Below the pieces are notes generated by a model. That model saw only the letters and a list, made by a program, of their open reading frames with translations, was not told the DNA's origin and did not search any database. A DNA stretch of 64,000 bases from Pseudoalteromonas gelatinilytica. Lineage in GTDB: Bacteria; Pseudomonadota; Gammaproteobacteria; Enterobacterales; Alteromonadaceae. Below are positions 28,398 to 38,086 of the stretch, in pieces (position 1 is the stretch's first letter; each line of letters starts with the position of its first letter). The position numbers and the translations under genes are program-made. The DNA is taken from NCBI RefSeq assembly GCF_001641615.1, contig NZ_LRRU01000018.1, forward strand, positions 345,413 to 409,412, in the 5' to 3' direction.

Positions 28398-29615
28398 GTG
28401 GCACTTATCGTCCAAAAATTCGGTGGCACCTCAGTTGGCTCAATAGAGCGAATTGAGGCCGTCGCCGACCTTGTTGTAAAAACCAAGCAGCAAGGCCATC
28501 AAGTTGTGGTGGTGCTCTCGGCGATGTCGGGAGAGACTAACCGTCTAATTGAACTCGCTAAACAAATCGATTCTCGACCTAGTGCTCGTGAGCTTGATGT
28601 GTTGCTAACCACCGGTGAGCAAGTGTCAGTCTCTTTACTCGCAATGGCTATTATTAAACGTGGTCACTCAGCGGTAAGCTTACTTGCTGATCAGGTCAAC
28701 ATTCGCACCGATAATATGTTTGGCAAAGCACGTATTGAAGAGATTGCTGCGACTCGCCTTAAGCATGAACTTGAGCATAACCGGATTGCTATTATAGCGG
28801 GCTTTCAGGGCCGCGATATTGAAGGCAATATCACTACGCTTGGTCGCGGTGGTACAGATACTTCTGCGGTTGAGATTGCAGGTGCTATCAATGCGGATGA
28901 ATGTCAGATTTACACCGATGTTGATGGGGTATACACGACCGACCCGCGTATTGAACCAAATGCGCGACGTATGAGCCATGTCACTTTCGAAGAAATGCTC
29001 GAAATGGCCAGTCTTGGGGCTAAGGTTCTGCATATTCGTAGTGTTGAAGCCGCAGGAAAATATAATATACCGCTCAGAGTGTTATCGAGTTTTAACCCGG
29101 ATCAAGGGACCTTGATCAGTTTTGAGGAGCCGGATGTGCAAGCAAACATTGTGTCGGGTATCGCCTTTAATCGTGACGAAAGTTTGATTTACGTCAATGG
29201 CGTGCACCAAGGAACGGAAAACCTTGCAAAAATTTTGAAACTTTTTGCAGAATTCGGCATCGAAATAGATATGATTAATCAAGTTAATCATAACTTTGAA
29301 AAAATAGACTATGCTTTTACTGTGCACACGAATGATTTTGAGCAAGCGCTTGAAATTTTGACCAGTAACCAAGATGGTATCAGCGCAGAATCTATTAAAG
29401 GGATAAGCAATGTTGCCAAGGTGTCTGCAGTAGGTGTAGGGATGAAATCTCACTCTGGTGTGGCAAGTTTATTTTTTAATGCCCTTGCCGATGAAAACAT
29501 CAAAGTGATGCTTGTATCGACATCAGAAATAAAGATATCAGTTTTAATTGACGAAAAGTATTTAGAACTGGCTGTACGTGCGCTACACAAAGTTTTTTTA
29601 ACTGAAAATGAATAA
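28398..29615 (+). CDS. lysC: Aspartate kinase
   Basis: 405 residues from a GTG start, six bases after alaS. It phosphorylates aspartate at the entry to Lys, Thr and Met synthesis. Kinase motifs: KFGGTSVGS at residues 7-15, TTLGRGGTDTSA, and YTDVDGVYTTDPR. Two C-terminal ACT domains (about 265-400) indicate allosteric feedback. The alaS-lysC-csrA order is typical of marine gammaproteobacteria. Confidence 0.97.
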   Translation: MALIVQKFGGTSVGSIERIEAVADLVVKTKQQGHQVVVVLSAMSGETNRLIELAKQIDSRPSARELDVLLTTGEQVSVSLLAMAIIKRGHSAVSLLADQVNIRTDNMFGKARIEEIAATRLKHELEHNRIAIIAGFQGRDIEGNITTLGRGGTDTSAVEIAGAINADECQIYTDVDGVYTTDPRIEPNARRMSHVTFEEMLEMASLGAKVLHIRSVEAAGKYNIPLRVLSSFNPDQGTLISFEEPDVQANIVSGIAFNRDESLIYVNGVHQGTENLAKILKLFAEFGIEIDMINQVNHNFEKIDYAFTVHTNDFEQALEILTSNQDGISAESIKGISNVAKVSAVGVGMKSHSGVASLFFNALADENIKVMLVSTSEIKISVLIDEKYLELAVRALHKVFLTENE

Positions 29616-29708
29616 GATCTAGAGTTTTTACTTACTTTTAAGTCTAGATTTCATTAGAATGTTTTTGACGCGGAATCTTTTAATTTTTTGGAACATGGGA
29701 GCAATAGA

Positions 29709-29900
29709 ATGCTAATACTAACTCGTAGAGTAGGTGAAACCCTTATGATCGGTGACGAAGTAACAGTTACTGTTCTTGGTGTTAAAGGAAATCAAGTTCG
29801 CATTGGTGTAAATGCACCGAAAGATGTATCAGTACATCGTGAAGAAATCTACATGCGAATCCAAGCAGAGAAATCTAACCCAAATCCGGGCAACGTTTAA
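29709..29900 (+). CDS. csrA: Carbon storage regulator CsrA
   Basis: 63-residue RNA-binding dimer that controls mRNA translation by covering GGA motifs. The start is the ATG at 29709 ([10 protein letters not shown]), preceded by GGGAGC; the frame is open upstream but not part of the protein. RNA-contact residues in the first strand and VHREEIY are present. Confidence 0.98.
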   Translation: MLILTRRVGETLMIGDEVTVTVLGVKGNQVRIGVNAPKDVSVHREEIYMRIQAEKSNPNPGNV

Positions 29901-29916
29901 TCAGCGACAGATATTT

Positions 29917-29947
29917 TTAAGAGCCACTCACTGAGTGGCTCTTTTAT
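29917..29947. terminator. Terminator after csrA
   Basis: GAGCCACT-CACTG-AGTGGCTC followed by TTTTATTT. It overlaps the end of the convergent gene, so it may work in both directions. Confidence 0.88.
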
Positions 29948-30395
29948 TTAGTTCAGCTGTAATTTCATCATTTAGCGCTTGTTTAGAAATATATTGCATA
30001 CCGCGCTGCGCTTTTAAAATAAAACCTCGCTCAGTTTCAATAATCTCACTAATCTGTTGCCAGCTTAATTGGTAACTTTTATGCGGGTTTTCGGCCTTCA
30101 CCCCTTCATCATCAAACACGATAGTCACTTCGCTACCTGATGCTCGACTCATCATTTGTCTTGCGACCCACCATGGCCGCTTGTAATAAAACGATAAGCA
30201 CTCAACGACAGCAAGCATAATCATAAAGCTGCCCAGATAATGATTCTCTAATTGATAAAAAGCTAATAAGCCTAAGGTTATTAACAATACCAACAGCGGG
30301 TATTTAGGCTTAGCTTGTGATGAATAAGGTAGAGACTCATCAAAGCATTCGTAATAATACGGTTTATCTAATGTGTAAGTTGTACTTAATGTCAT
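29928..30395 (-). CDS. YcxB-like membrane protein
   Basis: 155 residues from the ATG at 30395, which has AAGTGAG upstream; a GTG four codons earlier is the alternative. Two adjacent transmembrane helices (about 34-70) are followed by a soluble C-terminal domain (about 85-150; FDDEGVKAENPHKSYQLSWQQI) typical of the YcxB/DUF family. Function unknown. Confidence 0.7.
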   Translation of the reverse strand: MTLSTTYTLDKPYYYECFDESLPYSSQAKPKYPLLVLLITLGLLAFYQLENHYLGSFMIMLAVVECLSFYYKRPWWVARQMMSRASGSEVTIVFDDEGVKAENPHKSYQLSWQQISEIIETERGFILKAQRGMQYISKQALNDEITAELNKRATQ

Positions 30396-30519
30396 TCGGG
30401 GACTCACTTAATCGACTGGCAGCAGTTTAACATTGATAGAAAAAAACTGCCGCAGTTGGTTTTCATTTAGTTGTCATTATGAGAGCTTAAGGTATCTGTA
30501 TTTTTTAGGTGTAAGTTGT

Positions 30520-31443
30520 ATGTTTGTTAGTTCAATGTCATTAGCACTAGCAATGACCACAAATACTTTTTTAGTTATGGGCGATATGCCATACACCCCG
30601 ATTGATGAAATTAATCTCGCCAAAGATGGAAAAATTACTAAAGCAATCGCAGCAACACCCCATGGCTTTTTAATGCACCTTGGTGATATGAAATCGGGAG
30701 CACTTGCTTGCACCAATAAGCTTTTGCAAACCAATAAAGCGTTATTAACATCGCTGACTACAGAGCCTTTTATTTACACCCCAGGTGATAATGAATGGAC
30801 CGATTGCGATCGAGAAAAGCTATCGGTGCGTTTTGATGAGCTTGAACGGCTAAGCTTTGTTAAAGGCTTGATGTTCGACGATGCTTATACAAAAAATGCA
30901 CAGCAACTACAGGGTTATGCCACACAGGCTGAAATGCTAGAAAATGCTCGTTGGCAGTTTGATGACATTGAATTTCGTACTTTGCATATACCGGGCACTT
31001 TTAACGGCCGCTCGCAAATTTTAAAAAGTGACAAAAACGCAGCACTTGATGCCGCTGACAAACGTGATAAGTACAACTTAACTTGGTTAAAGCAAGCACT
31101 TGTTCATCAGGATGCTAAGGCCTATGTGTTTGGCTTTCAAGCTGACATTTACCATCCAACCAGTAAACCCGCTTGCAGCGAATCACAGCGCAGCGATTGT
31201 GATGCCTTTAAAGTGTACCGTGATGCTATCAGCGACTTCGCAAAGCACACCACAAAGCCTGTGCTCGTGATGCATGGCGATACCGGCCCATATTGTCAGC
31301 AGCAGCTAGCGAGTAACTTAACGCGCTTAAATGTCCCCGGTGATTTTGCCGTTAGCGATGTAGCTAAGGTGAGTTTTAATGACGGCCAGTGGCATATAGC
31401 GAGTGTAACGACAAACGAGCCCCTCACTAAGGTTTGTGAGTAA
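30520..31443 (+). CDS. Secreted calcineurin-like phosphoesterase family protein
   Basis: 307 residues from the ATG at 30520 (AGGTG eight bases upstream). Metallophosphoesterase-like motifs are partly conserved: MGDMPYT, LMHLGDMK, PGDNEW and VMHGDTGPY. The in-frame signal peptide looks cut short at this start. An ATG at 30479, one base out of frame, would give a textbook signal (MRALRYLYFLG...) if one T were added at the GCTTAAGG site, so an N-terminal frameshift or sequencing error is likely. A TTG at 30433 also extends the frame but has no ribosome-binding site. Confidence 0.72.
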   Translation: MFVSSMSLALAMTTNTFLVMGDMPYTPIDEINLAKDGKITKAIAATPHGFLMHLGDMKSGALACTNKLLQTNKALLTSLTTEPFIYTPGDNEWTDCDREKLSVRFDELERLSFVKGLMFDDAYTKNAQQLQGYATQAEMLENARWQFDDIEFRTLHIPGTFNGRSQILKSDKNAALDAADKRDKYNLTWLKQALVHQDAKAYVFGFQADIYHPTSKPACSESQRSDCDAFKVYRDAISDFAKHTTKPVLVMHGDTGPYCQQQLASNLTRLNVPGDFAVSDVAKVSFNDGQWHIASVTTNEPLTKVCE

Positions 31444-31445
31444 TA

Positions 31446-31790
31446 ACGTAGGTTAGAGCGGAGCGAAACCCAACAAGTTAGCGAGTTTCTAGGGGAAAGA
31501 GTAAAGTTGCGAGCTTCTAGGGAGAGGAGCTATTAGCTTTCAGCCGTCAGCTATCAGATAAAACAAATAAGTTAGCGAGTTTCAAGGGGAAAGAGTAAAG
31601 TTAGCGAGCTTGAGGTAGCAGCGGTTTAGGTTTAACCACGCGTAGGCGTGAAATTTATTTCGCGCGATGTTTCTTAAATCTACGTGACGTAGGGTAGAGC
31701 GGAGCGAAACCCAACAAGTTAGCGAGTTTCTAGGGGAAAGGGTAAAGTTAGCAAGCTACTTGACACAAGCAGCTTGCAGCCTAAAGTCGC
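31446..31790. repeat. Composite intergenic repeat cluster
   Basis: Contains two copies of a roughly 55-bp module (TAGAGCGGAGCGAAACCCAAC, then GTTAGCGAG and GGGGAAAGAGTAAAG) at about 31453-31507 and 31690-31745, an AGCNNTC heptamer stretch and one REP-like hairpin (GGCGTGAAATTTATTTCGCG). No gene is visible. Confidence 0.88.
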
Positions 31791-31846
31791 TAACTCGCTA
31801 ACTCGCTAACTCGCTAACTCGCTAACTCGCTAACTCGCTAACTCGC
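31791..31846. repeat. Tandem octamer array, TAACTCGC x 7
   Basis: Seven perfect copies of TAACTCGC abut the terminator of the small lipoprotein gene. The unit is the reverse complement of the GCGAGTTA found singly in the other repeat clusters. Confidence 0.95.
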
Positions 31847-31853
31847 ATACACA

Positions 31854-31878
31854 AAAAAGCGGCACTTTGCCGCTTTTC
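31854..31878 (-). terminator. Terminator of the small lipoprotein gene
   Basis: AAAAGCGGCA-CTT-TGCCGCTTTT, a 10-bp perfect stem with T/A runs on both sides, directly after the minus-strand gene. Confidence 0.88.
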
Positions 31879-31895
31879 TTAATTAAGGTGTGTTA

Positions 31896-32087
31896 TTAGC
31901 AGTTAGTTTCTTTTGCGTTAACACCTTCTTTTACTTCTTCACATGCATCTTCAACTGCATTTTGTGTATCAGTAATTGCTTCGTCAATACGTTCGCCAGC
32001 TTCTTCAGCGGTGTTGTCTTCACAACCCATAATAAATAAACCTGAAAATAGGGCGATAGTTGCGGCTTTTAAAGTTGAATTTTTCAT
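31896..32087 (-). CDS. Small lipoprotein, entericidin-like size
   Basis: 63 residues: signal with lipobox IMGC (Cys22), then an acidic helical tail (EEAGERIDEAITDTQNAVED) ending in Cys. The ATG is preceded by AAGGAATTTC. It lies next to a DUF1328 gene; such pairs often respond to stress, but no function is established here. Confidence 0.78.
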   Translation of the reverse strand: MKNSTLKAATIALFSGLFIMGCEDNTAEEAGERIDEAITDTQNAVEDACEEVKEGVNAKETNC

Positions 32088-32138
32088 AATGAAATTCCTT
32101 GTAAATTTAAAATAAAGTAAGTGGTTATCTGCTTTTAA

Positions 32139-32312
32139 CTACTTAGGGACACTGCCTCTAAGTGCTCCTGATACCAGCGAAATAACAAGTAATACTAAAA
32201 ATATAAAAAAGATAATCTTAGCGATGCCTGCAGCGGCTCCTGCGATACCGCCAAAACCTAACACTGCTGCGATTAACGCGATAACTAAAAAAGTAATTGT
32301 CCAGCGTAACAT
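32139..32312 (-). CDS. DUF1328 (YtjA-family) small membrane protein
   Basis: 57 residues starting [15 protein letters not shown], with [14 protein letters not shown] and two hydrophobic segments. This is the standard YtjA/DUF1328 pattern. AAGGAG lies seven bases before the ATG. It lies upstream of the small lipoprotein gene on the same strand, with a gap of about 50 bp, so the two may be co-transcribed. Confidence 0.9.
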   Translation of the reverse strand: MLRWTITFLVIALIAAVLGFGGIAGAAAGIAKIIFFIFLVLLVISLVSGALRGSVPK

Positions 32313-32846
32313 AGTGGTCTCCTTGGCTATTTAAATTTTCTTAAGTTCGATGTAACTAAAGCGAGTTCTGTGCCAGAAGGTTTATTTCTTAAATTTCAGT
32401 TGCTTATGTGTTTTTGTTGTAATTGGCAGGGTTCATCATTTGGTAACTTTTACGAGTAAGCATGTAACTTATTCATAGTGATATTTTTTCATATTGAGCT
32501 GCATGAGAAAAATGAAAGAAAGCACTAAAAATGGTAAGACCAATTTAACTTTGTTTTGTGTGGTTAGCTCTAACGCCTTGTTGTGTGTGGTTTTTAGTCA
32601 TTTTGTTGCTATTAATTAATAGTTCAGCATATAACGCTTGGCTATATTGACTATTTATATCATCTATAACGGGGCTTTAAATGCGTGAATAGTGGGGTGT
32701 TAATTATATGTGTGTCATGTTATTTTAAATTTAATTGGTTTTACCAATTTACAATAGTGCTATGCAAATTGATTTTCTTTGTTATCATTGGTGCATAATT
32801 ATTTAACAAAAATGACTTTTTATTATAAGTAAGCGAGGGGAGTCGT
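32313..32846. other. Intergenic between DUF1328 and oadG
   Basis: AT-rich and without any ORF or RNA gene I can support. It must hold two divergent promoters; a TATTATAAG sequence at 32821-32829 lies close to oadG, but I cannot fix a start site. Confidence 0.5.
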
Positions 32847-33095
32847 ATGGATATAGGTGGATTACTCACCACTGCGGCCAGTTTGATGGTGACAGGCATG
32901 GTTGGCGTGTTTGTTTTTCTGAGCATTTTGATTTCTGCGGTGATCTTAATGTCGAAAGTCGTGGGTCGATTCGACGATCCTGCAACTGCAGAACCTACGC
33001 GAACAGCAAAAATTCAACCTCAACAGGGTGTGCCACAGGCACATATTGCAGCTATCAGCGCTGCAATTGCTCAATTTCGAAATAAACAAAAATAA
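32847..33095 (+). CDS. oadG: Oxaloacetate decarboxylase gamma subunit
   Basis: 82 residues with one N-terminal transmembrane helix (about 10-38) and a soluble tail. It anchors the complex and helps bind zinc. GAGGGGAG precedes the ATG. It is the first gene of oadGAB, which decarboxylates oxaloacetate and exports Na+. Confidence 0.9.
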   Translation: MDIGGLLTTAASLMVTGMVGVFVFLSILISAVILMSKVVGRFDDPATAEPTRTAKIQPQQGVPQAHIAAISAAIAQFRNKQK

Positions 33096-33110
33096 CGGGG
33101 CAGCTCAAAC

Positions 33111-34883
33111 ATGGCTAAATTAAAACTAACCGAATTAGTATTGCGTGACGCACACCAGTCTCTTTTGGCAACGCGTATGCGCTTAGACGACATGTTACCC
33201 ATGGCAGAAAAACTCGATAATGCGGGTTATTGGTCTATTGAATCATGGGGTGGTGCAACGTTTGACTCGTGTATCCGTTATTTAGGTGAAGATCCTTGGC
33301 AACGTATTCGCGAGCTAAAAGCTGCAATGCCAAACACTAAGCAGCAAATGTTACTGCGCGGGCAAAACCTTTTAGGCTACCGCCATTATGCTGATGATGT
33401 AGTCGAAAAGTTTGTTGAGCGAGCTCATAAAAACGGTGTTGATGTATTCCGTATTTTCGATGCGATGAACGATGTACGTAACCTTGAAACCGCGATTAAA
33501 GCAGCGGTAAAAGTAGGTGCACACGCTCAAGGTACAATTTCATACACAGTAAGCCCAGTGCATACACTTGATATGTGGCTGAAACTTGCTAAGCAACTAG
33601 AAGATCTTGGTTGCCATTCAATTTGTATCAAAGATATGGCGGGTTTACTTAAGCCATACGATTGTGAGCAGTTGATCAAAGGCTTAAAAGAAACCGTGTC
33701 TATTCCTATTGCGATGCAATGCCATGCGACCACAGGTTTAAGCACTGCAACATACCAAAAAGCAATCGATGCGGGTATCGATATGCTTGATACAGCTATT
33801 TCGTCAATGAGTATGACTTATGGTCATAGCGCCACAGAAACCATAGTTTCAATTGTTGAAGGCACAGAGCGAGATACTGGTCTTGATTTAAACCAATTGG
33901 AAGAAATTGCTGCTTATTTCCGTGATGTTCGTAAAAAGTATGCCGCTTTTGAAGGTAGCCTTAAAGGCGTTGATGGTCGTATCTTATTAGCGCAAGTACC
34001 GGGCGGCATGTTAACTAACATGGAAAACCAGCTTAAAGAGCAAGGTGCAGCTGATAAGCTTGACCAAGTGTTACTTGAGATCCCACGTGTTCGTGAAGAT
34101 TTAGGTTATATCCCACTTGTTACACCGACCTCACAGATTGTCGGTACTCAAGCAGTACTAAATGTACTAACTGGCGAGCGTTACAAAACCATCACAAAAG
34201 AAACAGCGGGTGTGCTGAAAGGTGAATATGGTGCAACACCAGCGCCTATGAATAAAGAGTTGCAAGAGCGAGTACTTGAGGGCGCTGAAGCAATTACGTG
34301 CCGCCCTGCTGATAAGCTAGAGCCTGAGCTTGAGAAGCTAGAAGCAGAGTTATTAAGCGAAGCTAAAGAGCAAGGCTTAGAGCTTGCTGATGATGTGATT
34401 GATGATGTACTTACTTATGCATTGTTCCCACAAATTGGCCTTAAATTTATTAAAAACCGCAACAACCCAGATGCATTTGAAGCAATTCCAACGGGTGAAG
34501 TTGCTAAACCTGAAGCAACTCCTGCTGCTTCAAGCCCTGTAAAAGCAGAGCAGTACAGCGTTAAAGTTGATGGTAAAGTTTACGATGTCGTCGTAGCGCA
34601 AGGTGGTGAGCTTAAAGAAGTAACCCTAAAAGACAGTGAGTTAATTCCTCAGTCGGCGTCAGCGTCAGCGGGCGAAACACTCAATGCACCGTTGGCAGGT
34701 AATATTTTCAAAGTGAAAGTGAAACCAGGTCAAACCGTTAACGAAGGTGATGTGGTTATCATTATGGAAGCGATGAAAATGGAAACTGAAATTCGCGCCG
34801 CACACTCAGGTACAGTTGCAGAAGTATTAGTGGCAGAGGGCGACTCTGTTGCCACTGGCGATGCGCTAATCGCGCTGGCATAG
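33111..34883 (+). CDS. oadA: Oxaloacetate decarboxylase alpha subunit
   Basis: 590 residues. Carboxyltransferase domain at the N-terminus ([35 protein letters not shown]), a middle PYC_OADA domain, an Ala/Pro linker and a C-terminal biotinyl domain with the target Lys556 in EAMKMET. It moves the carboxyl group of oxaloacetate to biotin. It lies 15 bp after oadG. Confidence 0.97.
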   Translation: MAKLKLTELVLRDAHQSLLATRMRLDDMLPMAEKLDNAGYWSIESWGGATFDSCIRYLGEDPWQRIRELKAAMPNTKQQMLLRGQNLLGYRHYADDVVEKFVERAHKNGVDVFRIFDAMNDVRNLETAIKAAVKVGAHAQGTISYTVSPVHTLDMWLKLAKQLEDLGCHSICIKDMAGLLKPYDCEQLIKGLKETVSIPIAMQCHATTGLSTATYQKAIDAGIDMLDTAISSMSMTYGHSATETIVSIVEGTERDTGLDLNQLEEIAAYFRDVRKKYAAFEGSLKGVDGRILLAQVPGGMLTNMENQLKEQGAADKLDQVLLEIPRVREDLGYIPLVTPTSQIVGTQAVLNVLTGERYKTITKETAGVLKGEYGATPAPMNKELQERVLEGAEAITCRPADKLEPELEKLEAELLSEAKEQGLELADDVIDDVLTYALFPQIGLKFIKNRNNPDAFEAIPTGEVAKPEATPAASSPVKAEQYSVKVDGKVYDVVVAQGGELKEVTLKDSELIPQSASASAGETLNAPLAGNIFKVKVKPGQTVNEGDVVIIMEAMKMETEIRAAHSGTVAEVLVAEGDSVATGDALIALA

Positions 34884-34893
34884 GAGACAGAGG

Positions 34894-36024
34894 ATGGATG
34901 GTGTTTTAAACCTCTGGCATGCCACGGGTATTGCTAACTTTACTTTTCCGGCATTGATCATGATTGCGGTTGGTTGCTTGCTGCTCTATTTAGCAATCGC
35001 CCGTAACTTTGAGCCACTGTTGTTATTACCGATTGGTTTTGGAGCTATTTTAACTAATATTCCAGTAGCTGGGTTATCTGAGCCGGGCGGCCTTTTGTAT
35101 TACGTGTACCATATTGGGATCGACTCTGGGGTATTCCCACTTTTGATCTTTATGGGAGTAGGGGCGCTGACTGACTTTAGTGCCTTAATCGCTAATCCGC
35201 GTATGTTGCTGTTAGGTGCGGCTGCGCAATTTGGTATTTTCGCAACTTTATTTGGTGCAATACTGCTTAACTATATTCCTGGCTTTGAATTTACACTACA
35301 AGACGCATCGGCAATTGCCATTATTGGTGGGGCAGATGGTCCAACAGCTATTTTCTTAGCATCTAAGCTAGCACCTGATTTACTGGGGGCGATTGCTGTA
35401 GCAGCTTATTCTTATATGGCGCTAGTGCCAATTATTCAGCCGCCAATTATGCGTGCACTAACAACGCAAGAAGAGCGCGAAATTCAAATGCCGCAACTTC
35501 GTGCCGTATCGAAAAAAGAGAAAATTGTTTTTCCGTTAATGGTGCTTAGTTTAACCATCTTGTTTTTACCTGCAGCAACACCGCTGGTCGGTATGTTCTG
35601 CTTAGGTAACTTGATGCGTGAATCGGGCGTGGTTGATCGTTTAAGCAATAGTGCACAAAACGAAATCATCAACATTACCACTATTTTCTTAGGCTTAGCG
35701 GTAGGCTCAAAGCTTGCGGCAGATAAGTTCTTAACCGTAGAAACGATTGGTATTTTGGTATTAGGTGCTCTGGCCTTTGCAATTGGTACAGCATCAGGGG
35801 TGTTTATGGCGAAGGGCCTAAATAAATTCTCTAAATCGCCAATCAACCCATTAGTAGGTGCAGCGGGTGTATCAGCGGTACCAATGGCCGCACGGGTGGT
35901 TAATAAGGTAGGCCTTGAGAGCAACCCGCATAACTTCTTGTTGATGCATGCCATGGGACCAAATGTAGCAGGGGTATTAGGAAGTGCAGTTGCAGCAGGT
36001 ATTCTGTTAGCAATTGTTGGCTAA
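34894..36024 (+). CDS. oadB: Oxaloacetate decarboxylase beta subunit
   Basis: 376 residues with about nine membrane segments. It decarboxylates carboxybiotin and pumps Na+. Family motifs [27 protein letters not shown] and [15 protein letters not shown] are intact. AGGAGACAGAGG precedes the ATG. Confidence 0.96.
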   Translation: MDGVLNLWHATGIANFTFPALIMIAVGCLLLYLAIARNFEPLLLLPIGFGAILTNIPVAGLSEPGGLLYYVYHIGIDSGVFPLLIFMGVGALTDFSALIANPRMLLLGAAAQFGIFATLFGAILLNYIPGFEFTLQDASAIAIIGGADGPTAIFLASKLAPDLLGAIAVAAYSYMALVPIIQPPIMRALTTQEEREIQMPQLRAVSKKEKIVFPLMVLSLTILFLPAATPLVGMFCLGNLMRESGVVDRLSNSAQNEIINITTIFLGLAVGSKLAADKFLTVETIGILVLGALAFAIGTASGVFMAKGLNKFSKSPINPLVGAAGVSAVPMAARVVNKVGLESNPHNFLLMHAMGPNVAGVLGSAVAAGILLAIVG

Positions 36025-36047
36025 GTCGTTTTACTTCCAACCGACTG

Positions 36048-36075
36048 GCGCAGTAATTTTACTGCGCTTTTTTTT
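36048..36075 (+). terminator. Terminator of the oad operon
   Basis: GCGCAGT-AATTTT-ACTGCGC followed by eight T. Confidence 0.9.
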
Positions 36076-36127
36076 GCCTTCAATTTAGGTATAGTGAACC
36101 TTAATATTTTACAAGAAAGGAAGCCTA

Positions 36128-36307
36128 GTGAATGTATTTGTGATTTTGCTGTGTTTGTTTGTGGCGTTAGTGATTTTGGTGCCACTGCTTGAAAAGTACA
36201 GCGCTAGAACGGGGCTTGATAAAGCAACTAAATACGCCAAGTATGTTTGGCCCTTGGTGATGATTTCGTTAGTTATACAGCTTATCTATGTACTGCTTTG
36301 GAAGTAG
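36128..36307 (+). CDS. Small hydrophobic membrane protein
   Basis: 59 residues from a GTG start, with AAAGGAAG six bases upstream. Two transmembrane helices (about 3-20 and 40-58) flank a short basic loop (KYSARTGLDKATKY). Its own ribosome-binding site and a strong terminator right after support a real gene. Function unknown. Confidence 0.65.
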   Translation: MNVFVILLCLFVALVILVPLLEKYSARTGLDKATKYAKYVWPLVMISLVIQLIYVLLWK

Positions 36308-36323
36308 TAAAATTAAAGATATT

Positions 36324-36359
36324 AAAAAAGCCGCTGCAGTTTCCTGGAGCGGCTTTTTT
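36324..36359. terminator. Bidirectional terminator between convergent genes
   Basis: AAAAAAGCCGCT...AGCGGCTTTTTT, a 12-bp perfect stem with a 12-base loop, between the small membrane protein and the M23 peptidase gene. Confidence 0.9.
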
Positions 36360-36371
36360 GATATTAGAAGC

Positions 36372-37688
36372 TTACTTATTTAACGCTAATTGCAATTCGC
36401 GGTTGCGTTGTAATTGCGCTAAGAAGTTATCAGCAATCGGTTTAAACTTAGCTAATTCATCGCGCGGAAGTGGCTCTGATTTAGGAAGTTTGACCGTTTT
36501 CGGGTTACGGTGTACACCGTTTACTAAGAATTCATAGTGTAAGTGTGGGCCAGTTACGCGACCTGTCGCACCAACAGTACCAATCTTCTGACCTTGTTTT
36601 ACTTTCTGGCCAGTTTTAACCATTTTCTTATCTAAGTGTAAGTACTTAGTCACATACTGAGTGCCATGGCTAATAAATACATAGTTACCATTGTATTTGC
36701 TGTAACCTGCTTTAATTACTTTACCGTTACCCGATGACACAACAGGCGTACCTGTACGCGCTGCGTAATCGATACCGTTGTGAGGTTTTACTGTTTTAGT
36801 AACTGGGTGCAAACGGCGAGGGTTAAAGCTCGAACTAATATACTTAAAGTTAACTGGCGCACGTAAGAAAGCTTTTTTCATGCTGCGGCCTTCAGGCGTA
36901 TAGAAATTACCATCGGTATGACGAATAGCAGTGTAACGCTCACCCTGGTTAATAAACTCTGCGGCAATAATTTTACCATCGCCAATGTATTCACCATCAA
37001 CATAGTGAGCTTCGTAAATAAGACCAAATTGGTCACCTTTACGAATGTCATTAGCAAAGTCGACATCCCAACCAAAGATGTCAGCAAAATTCATAATTTG
37101 ACGCTCGCTTAAACCTGCGGCAATACCCGAAGTCCAAAAGCTATTTGTGATCTCACCACCGGCAGATTTGCTCAGTGTTTCAATCTCTTTGCTATCGATA
37201 GAGGTGTCGTAGTTACCTTCGTCATTTAAGGTAACGTATAAGGTATCTGTTTTTGAAATCACATAACGAAGCTGCGCTAAAGAGCCATCTTCAGCGGTTG
37301 CAAAGCTTAAAATTTCGCCTGGGTGAATTTTTGTTAACTTACGTGTTTCAGCGTTGGTATTAACTAGTTTGTGTAATGTTTGCGCTGAGAAACCCGCACG
37401 TTTAAAGATAAGTGCTAAATTATCGCCATTACGTACTTCATGGTCGATAAGCTCGTATTCTGGAAGTTTTGCTGCTGCTTGCTCCGAATTCAGCTCAGTT
37501 AGTTTTTCGTTATCATCAACTTTAACTTGCAATTCGTAGCGTTTGCCAATTTCAAGTGCGTTAGCACTGTTATCCTTTGATGCGGTGGCTTTTTCAGAAG
37601 GCAATAATGCCAAGCCGACAATAGCAGAAACCAAACCGAGAATGAGCAGTTTGTGTTTTTTGGGAAGTTTGTGCACTACGTGAACCAT
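36372..37688 (-). CDS. mepM: M23-family murein DD-endopeptidase (MepM-like)
   Basis: 438 residues with an N-terminal membrane anchor (about 13-30), an OapA/LysM-like region (about 75-140; NGDNLALIFKRAGFSAQTL) and a C-terminal LytM/M23 zinc peptidase. Zinc motifs are HNGIDYAA and GPHLHYEF. It would open peptide cross-links to let the cell wall expand. It is divergent from tyrS, an arrangement frequent in gammaproteobacteria. Confidence 0.9.
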   Translation of the reverse strand: MVHVVHKLPKKHKLLILGLVSAIVGLALLPSEKATASKDNSANALEIGKRYELQVKVDDNEKLTELNSEQAAAKLPEYELIDHEVRNGDNLALIFKRAGFSAQTLHKLVNTNAETRKLTKIHPGEILSFATAEDGSLAQLRYVISKTDTLYVTLNDEGNYDTSIDSKEIETLSKSAGGEITNSFWTSGIAAGLSERQIMNFADIFGWDVDFANDIRKGDQFGLIYEAHYVDGEYIGDGKIIAAEFINQGERYTAIRHTDGNFYTPEGRSMKKAFLRAPVNFKYISSSFNPRRLHPVTKTVKPHNGIDYAARTGTPVVSSGNGKVIKAGYSKYNGNYVFISHGTQYVTKYLHLDKKMVKTGQKVKQGQKIGTVGATGRVTGPHLHYEFLVNGVHRNPKTVKLPKSEPLPRDELAKFKPIADNFLAQLQRNRELQLALNK

Positions 37689-38086
37689 ATCGTGCCTTTT
37701 CTGCTGTCAAGAAATTTAAATACTAATATCGCAGGATATACCTAAAATAGAGCAAATACCAGTGTTTTGTAGATTTAAACTGGCGTAAATTTACGCTAGA
37801 ATTGGCCTGCGCGTTAAACTTTTTTGGTTAAAATTGCAACAGATGCATTGGCTTAAACTAAATCAACATTAGTTAACTAAAGTACCTTCATTAAATTGCA
37901 ATAACGCGGTATAAAGAACAATCATGCGCGCTGCCTTCAGGGCTGTTTCTTAAACTATTTAAGTTAGGCTTTTTTCTAGTGTCGCTTTTTGGTGCTAACT
38001 AGCTAAATTTTAAAGTTTTTAGCTCTATTTTTATAACCCTGACAGGCCACCACGCCCCGGTAGCTGAATTTTTGGAGTAATACACA
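37689..38086. other. Divergent promoter region of the M23 peptidase and tyrS genes
   Basis: No ORF or structured element recognised in about 400 bases. Confidence 0.5.

Noticed and set aside
35484..35954. 156-codon frame antisense to oadB
   Set aside because: Shadow frame; oadB motifs are intact on the plus strand.
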